This document shows positions 25,908 through 33,513 of a stretch of DNA of 36,342 nt, piece by piece. Positions within the stretch are counted from its first letter, which is position 1. Every line of letters begins with the position of its first letter. This DNA comes from Flavobacteriaceae bacterium. GTDB lineage: Bacteria > Bacteroidota > Bacteroidia > Flavobacteriales > Flavobacteriaceae. Location: NCBI GenBank assembly GCA_022565635.1, contig JAIUMH010000014.1:1-36342 (forward strand), in the 5' to 3' direction. Below the pieces are notes generated by a model. It was not told the origin of the DNA and searched no databases. It saw only the letters and a list, made by a program, of their open reading frames with translations. The translations under genes were made by a program, and so were the position numbers.

Positions 25908-26855
25908 ATGAAAAATCATAAAATTACTCTAATCGCTTTATTCGTTAGCTTTTTCAGCTTTCAAAGTCATGCTCAGTATGAATCCATTTTTGGGGAGGAA
26001 AGCACAAGAATGCAGTTATTAACTATCGATAATATGCCCGTTTTTGTAAATACTTCAGATGCATTTAGCTCAAGTACTACAACAGTAATAAATAATCAAA
26101 CCTATCATGAGTTTACTTGGCATACCAAGCAAATAACAGGAGATTGGGAGACTTTAGTTCCATTTTACTATTTAAGAGAAGATACAGAAAGTGGAAAAGT
26201 TTGGTTGTTAGCTACAGAAGATTTTTCAGATATTCCTGCAAATAGTGAAAATGAGCTATTAGTTGTTGATATGAGCCTTGAGATTGGTGATGAATTTGAA
26301 TATCATAGTGATCCGGTTTCATCTTACGAGAATACAGTTGTTGTAACTGTAATTGATGTGTTTTACGAAGATGACAGAAAGCATATTGTGTTTGATCTTG
26401 AGTATGATCCCAGTATTGGTGAAGGTCTTCATGAATGGGAGGAAATTCAAAATTTAATGTTTATTGAAGGAATAGGCTGTAATTTTGGTTATAGTCACAC
26501 TTATTCACAAGGCTTACTCAGTTGCGTTCACAAAAATGGAGTTCTTGCATACGAAAGTAATTATGGACCATTAGCAGATTTATGTGATTTAGAAACTTTA
26601 TCTTCCACCAATGAAGAATTTACCAACACAAGTTTGTACCCCAATCCCACCAACACAACTTTTCAAATCAATTATCCCCAAGAGTTAGGTAAAAGCGATT
26701 TAAAAATTTATAATTTACAAGGGAAGTTAATGCATCACGAAGCTAATTATCAGCAACAAGAAATTAATGTTCAAGATTTAGCTGTAGGAATCTATTTTGT
26801 GGAACTGAGAGGTGAAAATGGACAGCAGTGGAATAAGAAGTTGATTAAAAACTAG
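25908..26855 (+). CDS. Secreted protein with T9SS type A sorting domain, tandem copy 1
   Basis: This 315-residue protein has a signal peptide of about 22 residues ending SFQSHA before QYES, a central domain of about 210 residues that I do not recognise, and a C-terminal type A sorting domain. The sorting domain starts SLYPNPTNTTFQINYP, contains LKIYNLQGKLMHH, and ends GIYFVELRGENGQQWNKKL, then IKN. Type A tails send proteins through the type IX secretion system to the surface or medium. The central domain has many aromatic and acidic residues and a conserved VVDMSLEIGDEFEY stretch. The next gene is a clear paralogue; tails and signal peptides are more alike than the centres. The start follows the small upstream gene by 4 bp. 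Confidence 0.88.
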   Translation: MKNHKITLIALFVSFFSFQSHAQYESIFGEESTRMQLLTIDNMPVFVNTSDAFSSSTTTVINNQTYHEFTWHTKQITGDWETLVPFYYLREDTESGKVWLLATEDFSDIPANSENELLVVDMSLEIGDEFEYHSDPVSSYENTVVVTVIDVFYEDDRKHIVFDLEYDPSIGEGLHEWEEIQNLMFIEGIGCNFGYSHTYSQGLLSCVHKNGVLAYESNYGPLADLCDLETLSSTNEEFTNTSLYPNPTNTTFQINYPQELGKSDLKIYNLQGKLMHHEANYQQQEINVQDLAVGIYFVELRGENGQQWNKKLIKN

Positions 26856-26859
26856 AATA

Positions 26860-27804
26860 ATGAAAAATTATAAATTTGTTCTTATAGCTTTATTCATCAG
26901 TTTTTTCAGCTTTCAAAGTCATGCACAGTATGAATCTATTTTTGGTGAAAGCACTACAAAGATGCAAACGCTTTTTATTGACTTTATGCCTGTTGAATTT
27001 GCTACAGGAACTGATGGCTATTTTTCAAACTCTACCGTTAGCATTGAGGGGAAAGAGTTCCATGATTTTGTTTGGTACAACACTTGGATAACAGGAGAAT
27101 GGGAAGAGCTTACAAGTATGTATTATTTAAGAGAGGAAATAGATGAAGGGAAAGTTTGGATGGTTGGTCCACAACCCGATGGGAGTGCACCAGAAAACCT
27201 TGAGGATGAAGTTTTAGTTGTGGATATGAGCTTAGAGCTTGGTGATGAATTTGAATATTACTTATCTCCTCATGATAATGATGGGATTTCAACTATAGTT
27301 AATGTAATTGATGTCTATTACGAAAATGATAAAAAGCATATTGTATTCGACAGAAATTTTGACCCTAGTTTTGGGCAAGATTTACAAGACTGGGAAACAC
27401 TAAATTTGATGTTTATAGAAGGTTTTGGTTCTACATTTGGGTATTCCATTTGGGGTAACTATACCATGGCAAGTTGTGTAGAAAAAGATGGTATTATCTA
27501 TGAAAATCCCTACCAACCTTTAGCTGATTTATGTGAAACGGAAACTTTTTCATCACCTAACGAAGAATTTACCAACACAAGTTTGTACCCCAATCCCGCA
27601 AGCACAACTTTTCAAATCAATTATCCCCAAGAGATAGGCACAAGCGATTTAAAAATTTATGATTTACAAGGGAAGTTAATGCATCATGAAGCCAATTATC
27701 AACAACAAGAAATCAATGTTCAAGACTTAGCCTCAGGGATCTATTTTGTGGAACTGAGAGGTGAAAATGGACAGCAATGGAAGAAGAAATTGATTAAAGA
27801 GTAA
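26860..27804 (+). CDS. Secreted protein with T9SS type A sorting domain, tandem copy 2
   Basis: This 314-residue paralogue of the preceding gene starts 4 bp after its stop. It has the same signal peptide type (SFFSFQSHA), the same unrecognised central domain (VVDMSLELGDEFEYY, and KKHIVFDRNFDPS, which matches KHIVFDLEYDPS in copy 1) and a type A sorting domain from about residue 240. The tail differs from copy 1 by only about seven residues in 75, and the DNA there is nearly identical, whereas the central domains differ much more. This points to gene conversion or strong selection on the tail. Directly after the stop lies a fragment resembling the 3' end of the delta-prime gene. Confidence 0.88.
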   Translation: MKNYKFVLIALFISFFSFQSHAQYESIFGESTTKMQTLFIDFMPVEFATGTDGYFSNSTVSIEGKEFHDFVWYNTWITGEWEELTSMYYLREEIDEGKVWMVGPQPDGSAPENLEDEVLVVDMSLELGDEFEYYLSPHDNDGISTIVNVIDVYYENDKKHIVFDRNFDPSFGQDLQDWETLNLMFIEGFGSTFGYSIWGNYTMASCVEKDGIIYENPYQPLADLCETETFSSPNEEFTNTSLYPNPASTTFQINYPQEIGTSDLKIYDLQGKLMHHEANYQQQEINVQDLASGIYFVELRGENGQQWKKKLIKE

Positions 27805-27852
27805 ATCAATTACTTACTTCGCCTATTTTCTGTGAATAAATCGGATAAGTTG
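27730..27852 (+). repeat. Direct repeat, left copy (cargo tail plus delta-prime gene 3' end)
   Basis: This segment and 28657-28774 share the same sequence order. First comes the last 25 codons of the T9SS cargo tail, then the identical bases GTAAATCAATTAC, then a stretch coding on the minus strand for the end of the delta-prime protein. The first part aligns without gaps at an offset of 927 bp; a 4-bp difference follows. The two copies flank the ParDE-type genes. Confidence 0.75.
27823..27852 (-). pseudogene. Duplicated 3' fragment of the DNA polymerase III delta-prime gene
   Basis: Read on the minus strand this gives QLIRFIHRK and then a TAG stop, against QLTRFIHKK and TAG at the real gene end (28746 onward). 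Only about ten codons can be recognised, so it is a duplication footprint and not a gene. It shows that the cargo gene copy 2 was derived from a locus directly abutting the delta-prime gene. Confidence 0.7.
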
Positions 27853-27953
27853 ATTATGTTGACATCGGTTTTTAAAATCGCCAAAAAATAGCTTCAAAGT
27901 GCTAAAGTCAAGACAAAATTTGGAAGAAGTTTCGCATATTTACCTAAAATTGG

Positions 27954-27961
27954 TACTTTTG
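27954..27961 (+). promoter_or_regulatory. Promoter -7 element of the ParDE-type operon
   Basis: TACTTTTG matches TAnnTTTG and lies 21 bp before the antitoxin ATG at 27983. No convincing TTG box was seen at 17-23 bp upstream. Confidence 0.45.
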
Positions 27962-27982
27962 TATAAAGTTTAAAGAAAAGTT

Positions 27983-28231
27983 ATGAAGAATACATCAATA
28001 TCATTAGGAAACTATTTTGACCAATTTGTGCAGACACAAGTTTCAACTGGGCGATACAAAAATGTAAGTGAAGTAATTCGTGCAGGGCTGAGACTTTTAG
28101 AAAATGAAGAAAATAAAGTTAATGCTCTCAAAAATGCAATTCAAGAAGGTCTAAATAGTCCTAGAGTAGAAAACTTCGACTTTGATGAAAATTTAAAGAA
28201 CTTAAAAGCCGAAAAGAGGAAAAATGCTTAA
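27983..28231 (+). CDS. ParD-type ribbon-helix-helix antitoxin
   Basis: This 82-residue protein has the ParD/CopG layout. An N-terminal strand (NTSISLGNYFDQFVQ) is followed by the helix-turn-helix part TGRYKNVSEVIRAGLRLLE at about 24-42, a hallmark of ParD antitoxins. The C-terminal half (about 43-82), rich in acidic and basic residues, would wrap around the toxin. The RHH dimer binds the operon promoter and represses it together with the toxin. The stop overlaps the toxin start by 8 bp, the usual arrangement. The pair is inserted between two copies of a direct repeat, and the gene sequence looks intact. Confidence 0.93.
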   Translation: MKNTSISLGNYFDQFVQTQVSTGRYKNVSEVIRAGLRLLENEENKVNALKNAIQEGLNSPRVENFDFDENLKNLKAEKRKNA

Positions 28232-28523
28232 AGTTATCTTCAGACAAGAAGCCATTGATGACTTAAATGACATTTGGGATTACACTTTCAATAATTGGTC
28301 TGAAAATCAAGCTAATAAGTATTATTCTTCAATTAAATTAGCTTGTAATCAAATTGGGCAAAATCCAGATTTAGGGCGAAAATATTATGAAATAAGTGAA
28401 AATTTATTAGGACTGAAAACAGGCAAGCATATTATTTTTTATCATCTGATATCTAATGACGAAATTGAGATTATAAGAATTATACATGAACGAATGGATT
28501 TGAAAAATAGATTGAAAAAATAA
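28224..28523 (+). CDS. ParE-type toxin (RelE/ParE superfamily)
   Basis: This 99-residue protein matches the RelE/ParE fold. It starts with the strand LKVIFRQEAIDDLNDIWDYT, followed by helices ending in CNQIGQNPDLGRKYYEIS, the LKTGKHIIFYHLI strands, and a C-terminal EIIRIIHERMDLKNRL helix. The IIRIIHERMD end is typical of ParE proteins, which poison DNA gyrase, and less of RelE ribonucleases. The conserved YEI and H-x-IFY residues are present, so the toxin looks active. Neutralised by the overlapping upstream antitoxin, the module would stabilise the surrounding DNA. Confidence 0.93.
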   Translation: MLKVIFRQEAIDDLNDIWDYTFNNWSENQANKYYSSIKLACNQIGQNPDLGRKYYEISENLLGLKTGKHIIFYHLISNDEIEIIRIIHERMDLKNRLKK

Positions 28524-28656
28524 TAATTGGCTACAATCGAGTATTCGTCTAGCCATGACTTGAGCGAATTTTGTGTAAGCTACCCCTTTATCTTTAGTTC
28601 TTGTTTTATATTATATAGATAACCTAAATCAGGATGATCTTTTGAATAATAATAAT

Positions 28657-28730
28657 GCCTCAGGCATCTATTTTGTATAGCTAAGCGGTGAAAATGGACA
28701 ACAGTGGAATAGGAAGTTGGTTAAAAAGTA
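28657..28730 (+). pseudogene. Decayed third T9SS cargo tail with in-frame stop
   Basis: The frame reads ASGIYFV, a TAG stop at 28678-28680, then LSGENGQQWNRKLVKK and TAA. This matches the last 25 residues of the tandem cargo proteins (ASGIYFVELRGENGQQWKK) with one glutamate codon changed to a stop. No signal peptide or central domain was found upstream to 28524. It is therefore the stub of a third, lost copy that once abutted the delta-prime gene. Confidence 0.8.
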
Positions 28731-28774
28731 AATCAATTACTTGGTCTATTTTTTATGAATAAATCGGGTGAGTT
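28657..28774 (+). repeat. Direct repeat, right copy
   Basis: This is the partner of 27730-27852. It includes the decayed cargo tail, the shared bases GTAAATCAATTAC (28728-28740) and the true 3' end of the delta-prime gene. Recombination between the two copies would delete about 0.9 kb containing the toxin-antitoxin pair. Confidence 0.75.
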
Positions 28775-29885
28775 GCATAGATAAATCAGTAAAAACTATT
28801 TTAGCATTGGCGTTTCGTTGAATATGATAATGCGCTTCTTCAAGGGCTTCAAAAATAGGTTGAATGTTATTGCCGTGAATAAACTCTGCAAACTTATCAA
28901 ACTTAAATTTTTCATCGTAAGTTTTCATAAATACTAAACTATCTGCCGAATAGTTTTTGAGTAAAGCTTGCCTAAAAAACTGTATGCTAAAATGGATAAA
29001 TCGCATTTGTGTTTCTCTGTTTTCTTTGGCTAATGTATTTGCCCAAAGCGATAAATCATGAACCACACTTTTGTTTCCTTTAGCGCGAAAAGCACTTCTC
29101 ACCCAAGTGATAAAAAGCTGTTCAAAAACTTGGTTATCAGATTCATTATCCAATAATTCTAGTGCTTTACTTAAATTTCCATCAGCTTGAGCCGCAATTT
29201 GCAGGGCTTCTTCCTTACCCATTTGATGTTGATTGATTAAATAAGAAGCAATCTGTTCTTCGCTTAGCGGTGGAAAACTAATTTTTTGGCATCTTGATTT
29301 TATAGTTTGTAAGATTTGATCTTCAGCATTGGTAATTAAGATAAAATAGGTGTCTTTTGGAGGCTCTTCAATCAGCTTTAATAGCTTGTTTGATGTAGCG
29401 GCATTCATTTTATCAGCACACCAAATAATCATAATCTTAGCCGTTCCTTCATAAGATTTCAGAGAAATAGCTTTCATTATTTCAGCAGCTTCTCTAACAT
29501 TGATATTTCCTTGTTTTTTTTCTATTCCTAGCTCTTTTAGCCAATGATAGAGCTCACCATAAGGTTGTTCTTTGACAAAATTTCGCCAATAGCTAAAAAA
29601 ATCTTTAGAGACGGGATTGGATTTGATCTCGTCATTGGTATTTACAGGATACACAAAATGTAAATCGGGATGGTTAAGTTCTTCTATTTTTGTTTGACAA
29701 ATTCTTTTGGCTTCACCACTCAGGTTTCTGCTAATAATTTCACTAGCAAAAGCAACGGCTGTGGGCAAAGTGCCGTAACCATGCTCACCAACAAATAGTT
29801 GTGCATGCGCAATTCTACCGCGTTCAACCGTGGTTTTTAAATGGTTTTTTAAGTGATTTAGTCCGGGTATTTCATCAAATTTCAT
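28746..29885 (-). CDS. holB: DNA polymerase III subunit delta-prime
   Basis: This 379-residue AAA+ clamp-loader subunit helps load the sliding clamp onto DNA. It starts EIPGLNHLKNHL, has the LLKLIEEPPKDTYFILITN stretch at about 168-186 and the SRC motif at 197-199 that supplies the arginine finger. The P-loop is degraded: GEHGYGTLP at 33-41 lacks the lysine of a normal GxxGxGKT, so this subunit probably does not hydrolyse ATP, as expected for delta-prime. There is no cysteine zinc module as in E. coli delta-prime. The gene ends next to a decayed cargo-gene tail, and a short duplicated copy of its 3' end lies at 27823-27852. It is transcribed away from pgk. Confidence 0.9.
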   Translation of the reverse strand: MKFDEIPGLNHLKNHLKTTVERGRIAHAQLFVGEHGYGTLPTAVAFASEIISRNLSGEAKRICQTKIEELNHPDLHFVYPVNTNDEIKSNPVSKDFFSYWRNFVKEQPYGELYHWLKELGIEKKQGNINVREAAEIMKAISLKSYEGTAKIMIIWCADKMNAATSNKLLKLIEEPPKDTYFILITNAEDQILQTIKSRCQKISFPPLSEEQIASYLINQHQMGKEEALQIAAQADGNLSKALELLDNESDNQVFEQLFITWVRSAFRAKGNKSVVHDLSLWANTLAKENRETQMRFIHFSIQFFRQALLKNYSADSLVFMKTYDEKFKFDKFAEFIHGNNIQPIFEALEEAHYHIQRNANAKIVFTDLSMQLTRFIHKK

Positions 29886-29944
29886 TTGGCTAAAATACTT
29901 GTTTTTTACGAAAATTCAAGTCTTAATAAAAGTCTTTTATAAAG

Positions 29945-29973
29945 TTGATTTCTCAAATAAATACTTATTTTTG
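29945..29973 (+). promoter_or_regulatory. Promoter of pgk
   Basis: TTG at 29945-29947 and TATTTTTG at 29966-29973 are separated by 18 bp, a full match to the Bacteroidota consensus. The start codon follows 27 bp after the -7 element. Confidence 0.65.
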
Positions 29974-29999
29974 AAATTCATTATTGCAAAAAAACAACT

Positions 30000-31181
30000 A
30001 TGAAAACAATAGATGATTTTAATTTTAAAGGAAAGCAAGCCTTAATTCGTGTAGATTTTAACGTTCCTCTAGACCAAGACAGAAAAGTAACAGATATTAG
30101 TCGAATTTTAGCGGCAAAACCCACAATTCTTAAGATTCTTGAAGATGGAGGCGCGCCAGTATTAATGTCGCATTTAGGCCGTCCTGAAGGAAATGAAGAA
30201 AAATATTCATTGAAACACATAGCAAATACCGTGAGCGATGTAATTGGCGTACGGGTGAAATTTGCTGAAGATTGCATAGGCAAAAAAGCTCAAGAAATGG
30301 CCGAAGCCCTTGTTCCTGGTGAAATTCTATTGTTAGAAAACTTGCGATTTCACAAAGAGGAAAAAGCATGTGATAGAGGTTTTGCTGAAGCTTTGTCAAA
30401 ATTAGGCGATATTTACGTGAATGATGCTTTTGGAACCGCACACCGTGCACATGCTTCAACTACCGTAGTTGCCGATTTCTTTGAAGATAAATGCATGGGG
30501 TACCTGCTTCAAAAAGAAGTAGAAAGCTTAGATAAAGTTTTACATTCTAAAGAAAAACCAGTAACGGCCGTTATTGGTGGAGCAAAAGTTTCCTCAAAAA
30601 TTACCGTAATCGAAAATATTCTACCCAAAATTGATCATTTAATTATTGGAGGAGGAATGGCCTTTACTTTCATTAAAGCACAAGGAGGAAAAATTGGAAC
30701 TTCTTTAGTAGAAGACGATAAACAAGATTTAGCTTTGAGTATTTTAGAGAAAGCTAAAGCACAAAACGTTGAAGTTCATCTTCCTGTGGATACCATTGCT
30801 ACCAAAGATTTTTCTGATAGCGGAGAGAACACAGTTATGGATATTAAAGCAATTCCAGACCATTTAATGGGCTTGGATGCAGGACCAGAAACTAGAGAAA
30901 AATTTGCCCAGGTCATTGCCAAATCAAAAATCATTTTATGGAACGGTCCATTAGGTGTTTTTGAAATGGAAAATTATTCCGGTGGAACTATTGCCCTAGG
31001 AAAAGCCATTGCTGAGGCTACTGCTAAAGGAGCATTTTCATTAGTAGGTGGAGGTGACTCGGTTTCAGCTGCTAAAAAGTTTGGATTTGATAAGCAAGTA
31101 AGTTACGTTTCAACTGGAGGGGGAGCTATGCTTGAAATGCTAGAAGGAAAAACTTTGCCTGGCATTAAGGCGTTGGAGTAG
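30000..31181 (+). CDS. pgk: Phosphoglycerate kinase
   Basis: Phosphoglycerate kinase transfers a phosphate from 1,3-bisphosphoglycerate to ADP in glycolysis and runs in reverse in gluconeogenesis. The 393-residue protein has the N-domain signature RVDFNVPLD, the substrate-binding MSHLGRP at about 57-63, GTAHRAHAST, the hinge region VIGGAKVSSKI, and the nucleotide-binding C-terminal SLVGGGDSVSAAKKFG followed by STGGGAMLEMLEG. The length is normal. It has its own strong promoter and a bidirectional terminator (31209-31239) shared with the convergent superoxide dismutase gene, so it is a single-gene unit. Confidence 0.98.
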   Translation: MKTIDDFNFKGKQALIRVDFNVPLDQDRKVTDISRILAAKPTILKILEDGGAPVLMSHLGRPEGNEEKYSLKHIANTVSDVIGVRVKFAEDCIGKKAQEMAEALVPGEILLLENLRFHKEEKACDRGFAEALSKLGDIYVNDAFGTAHRAHASTTVVADFFEDKCMGYLLQKEVESLDKVLHSKEKPVTAVIGGAKVSSKITVIENILPKIDHLIIGGGMAFTFIKAQGGKIGTSLVEDDKQDLALSILEKAKAQNVEVHLPVDTIATKDFSDSGENTVMDIKAIPDHLMGLDAGPETREKFAQVIAKSKIILWNGPLGVFEMENYSGGTIALGKAIAEATAKGAFSLVGGGDSVSAAKKFGFDKQVSYVSTGGGAMLEMLEGKTLPGIKALE

Positions 31182-31208
31182 GAAATTAAATTTTTGTTCT
31201 AATAAATC

Positions 31209-31239
31209 AAAAAAGCCTTGAAATTAATCAAGGCTTTTT
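31209..31239. terminator. Bidirectional intrinsic terminator between pgk and the superoxide dismutase gene
   Basis: The arms AAAAAAGCCTTG (31209-31220) and CAAGGCTTTTT (31229-31239) form an 11-bp stem with an 8-base loop. An A-run on one side and a T-run on the other let it stop transcription from both converging genes. Confidence 0.9.
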
Positions 31240-31269
31240 CATTGTCAAACTTAAAAAAATACTACACAA

Positions 31270-31878
31270 TTACTTGTTAGCATTGTATAATTCTTCTACT
31301 TTATTCCAATCAATTACATTAAAGAAAGCTTCAATATAATCTGGTCTTCTGTTTTGGTAATTTAAGTAATATGCGTGTTCCCAAACATCCAATCCTAAAA
31401 TTGGAGTTCCACCACAACTTACATTTGGCATTACTGGGTTATCTTGATTAGGCGTAGAACAAACTTCTACTTTTCCGCCTTCATGAACACAAAGCCATGC
31501 CCAACCCGATCCAAATTGAGTGGCAGCAGCCTTAGAAAATGCATCTTTAAACTTGTCAAAAGACCCAAAAGCATCATCAATTGCTTTTGCAACATTTCCT
31601 GAAGGATTTCCACCTCCTTTTGGACTCATTACTTGCCAAAATAAACGGTGGTTGTAAAATCCACCTCCATTATTTCTTACAGCAGCATTAGAAAGATCTA
31701 AGTTTTGAAGAATATCTTCAATCGATTTTCCTTCTAAATCAGTACCTTCTACAGCGGCATTCAATTTACTTGTATATCCAGCATGATGCTTTCCGTGGTG
31801 AATTTCCATAGTTTTAGCATCAATATGTGGTTCTAACGCGTCATGTGCGTAGTCTAATTTTGGTAATTCAAAAGCCAT
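31270..31878 (-). CDS. sodA: Superoxide dismutase, Mn-type of the Fe/Mn family
   Basis: The enzyme converts superoxide to oxygen and hydrogen peroxide in the cytoplasm. The 202-residue protein shows the metal ligands H27 (in EIHHGKHH), H77 (in [11 protein letters not shown]), D164 and H168 (in DVWEHAYYL). The glycines at 71-73 before the NH motif, and the glutamine at position 145 in TPNQDNP, are the residues that favour manganese; iron enzymes place the glutamine near the first motif. The metal could still be cambialistic. It is preceded by a promoter with TTG and TATTTTTG boxes and shares a terminator with pgk. Confidence 0.95.
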   Translation of the reverse strand: MAFELPKLDYAHDALEPHIDAKTMEIHHGKHHAGYTSKLNAAVEGTDLEGKSIEDILQNLDLSNAAVRNNGGGFYNHRLFWQVMSPKGGGNPSGNVAKAIDDAFGSFDKFKDAFSKAAATQFGSGWAWLCVHEGGKVEVCSTPNQDNPVMPNVSCGGTPILGLDVWEHAYYLNYQNRRPDYIEAFFNVIDWNKVEELYNANK

Positions 31879-31914
31879 AATAATTTGTTTTATTTAGATT
31901 AATTTCAATTTATT

Positions 31915-31946
31915 CAAAAATAAAAAAAATTAGCATCACTCTACAA
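31915..31946 (-). promoter_or_regulatory. Promoter of the superoxide dismutase gene
   Basis: On the minus strand TTG (31944-31946) and TATTTTTG (31915-31922) are 21 bp apart. The -7 element ends 36 bp before the start codon. The spacing is within the known 17-23 bp range. Confidence 0.5.
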
Positions 31947-32171
31947 GTATTGATGTTATAAATTACTTAAATGATTAGTATAAGAATAGCTTATTGCAAA
32001 TCAGGATTCATTATCTTTAAATAAATAAGAAAATAAATAGTTTTTTATAAACTGATTTTAGATTAAAAATAATTAAATGCCTACCAGAATCAAAGCGTCA
32101 AGGCTAAACAGGTAGTGTTGAATATGAACAGCCGTGATGCGCGCTGTGGGAATGATTAATTCAACATTTAA

Positions 32172-33467
32172 TTAAGACCTAATTGATTGGATGAACTCCA
32201 CCACAGAAGAATGCGTAACGGTATTGGTTTTGAAATGTTCTACCGCTTGATTTCTTTCTTTAGCATTAGCATCAAATTGATTAAGGATATTCATGAGGTG
32301 CATTTTCATATGACCTTCTTGAATACCTGTGGTTACCAGAGAATTAACAGCTCCAAAATTTTGAGCTAATCCAGCTACTGCCACAATTTTCATAAGTTCT
32401 TCTGCACTTGGGTGTTGCAGTAAAGCTAGTGCCAACTTTACCAATGGATGTAAACTAGTTAATCCGCCAACGGTACCTAATGCTAAAGGCACTTCTATCC
32501 AAAACGTAAATACATCGTTTTCTATTTTTGCGTGAGTAAGGCTTTTGTACTTGCCATTTCTAGAAGCAAAAGCATGTACACCAGCCTCCACAGCTCTAAA
32601 ATCATTTCCTGTGGCCAAGACTACAGCATCAATTCCATTCATAATTCCCTTGTTATGAGTCACTGCTCGGTAAGGCTCTATTGTTGCTATTTGAATGGCT
32701 TGTAAGAACTTTTTAGCATATTTTTCAGCTTCCTCTTTTGTGGCTCCAAGCTGGTTTATGGGACAACTAACTTCAGCTTTAACAGTACAGTTAGGCACAT
32801 AGTTTGACAATATACTCATTACAATTTCCAAATTTGAACTGAGTTGAACAGAAGCTCTCTCTTGCAAGACTTTGGCTAATTCCTCTAAGCATGAATTTAT
32901 AAAGTTAGCCCCCATTGCATCTTTGGTTTCAAATGTGCAGTGCAATTGATAATAGTGCGCTAAATCTTCTGTTTTGTTACGCAGTTCTATGGATTTAATT
33001 CCACCGCCTCTTTTTTCCATGTTTTTTGTAATTGGCTTGATTGCCAACTTCAGGTCCGACTTAATCTCATCAACAAATTGATTTAACTCTTGAAAATTAC
33101 CTGCATATGTAAAGTGAACTTGACCAACTTTTTCAGTGCCAATAACAGTGGCCTTAAAACCTCCTCTTTGCCCCCAAAACTTAGCTGCTTTTGAAGCGGC
33201 TGCTACCACCGAGCTTTCTTCAATAGCCATTGGAATAATATAGTTTTTGCCATTAATTGTGAAGTTTGGAGCAACCCCAAAAGGCAAATAAAAATTGGTT
33301 AATGTGTTTTCTATAAATTCATCATGCAAACGCTGCAATTTTACATCTTCATTTAAGTACTGATGCAGAATTGTATCTGCTTCAGGAAAATCACTTAAAT
33401 AATTATCCTTTAAAAAATTTATTTTTTCTTGTTTGCTGAGTTTGGAAAAACCTTCTACTAATTTCAT
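32172..33467 (-). CDS. Hydroxymethylglutaryl-CoA reductase, class II
   Basis: This enzyme reduces HMG-CoA to mevalonate, the committed step for isoprenoids through the mevalonate pathway. The 431-residue protein is of the class II (bacterial) type, with no membrane domain. It has ENTLTNFYLPFGVAPNFTIN at about 53-72, the catalytic glutamate in MAIEESSVVAAAS at about 80-92, lysine in THNKGIMNGIDAVVLATGND with the aspartate in GNDFRA at about 265-287, and the histidine in EGHMKMHLMN near residue 380. Class II enzymes were first described as degradative, but Flavobacteriales use them for synthesis. It has its own promoter element in the 46-bp gap after yebC. Confidence 0.93.
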   Translation of the reverse strand: MKLVEGFSKLSKQEKINFLKDNYLSDFPEADTILHQYLNEDVKLQRLHDEFIENTLTNFYLPFGVAPNFTINGKNYIIPMAIEESSVVAAASKAAKFWGQRGGFKATVIGTEKVGQVHFTYAGNFQELNQFVDEIKSDLKLAIKPITKNMEKRGGGIKSIELRNKTEDLAHYYQLHCTFETKDAMGANFINSCLEELAKVLQERASVQLSSNLEIVMSILSNYVPNCTVKAEVSCPINQLGATKEEAEKYAKKFLQAIQIATIEPYRAVTHNKGIMNGIDAVVLATGNDFRAVEAGVHAFASRNGKYKSLTHAKIENDVFTFWIEVPLALGTVGGLTSLHPLVKLALALLQHPSAEELMKIVAVAGLAQNFGAVNSLVTTGIQEGHMKMHLMNILNQFDANAKERNQAVEHFKTNTVTHSSVVEFIQSIRS

Positions 33468-33486
33468 TGACTTTTAAAATATGTTG

Positions 33487-33494
33487 CAAATATA
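33487..33494 (-). promoter_or_regulatory. Promoter -7 element of the HMG-CoA reductase gene
   Basis: On the minus strand this reads TATATTTG, a perfect TAnnTTTG match, 19 bp before the ATG at 33467 and just after the yebC stop. The -33 box is not evident. Confidence 0.5.
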
Positions 33495-33513
33495 CCTAAA
33501 TTAAATACTTCTT

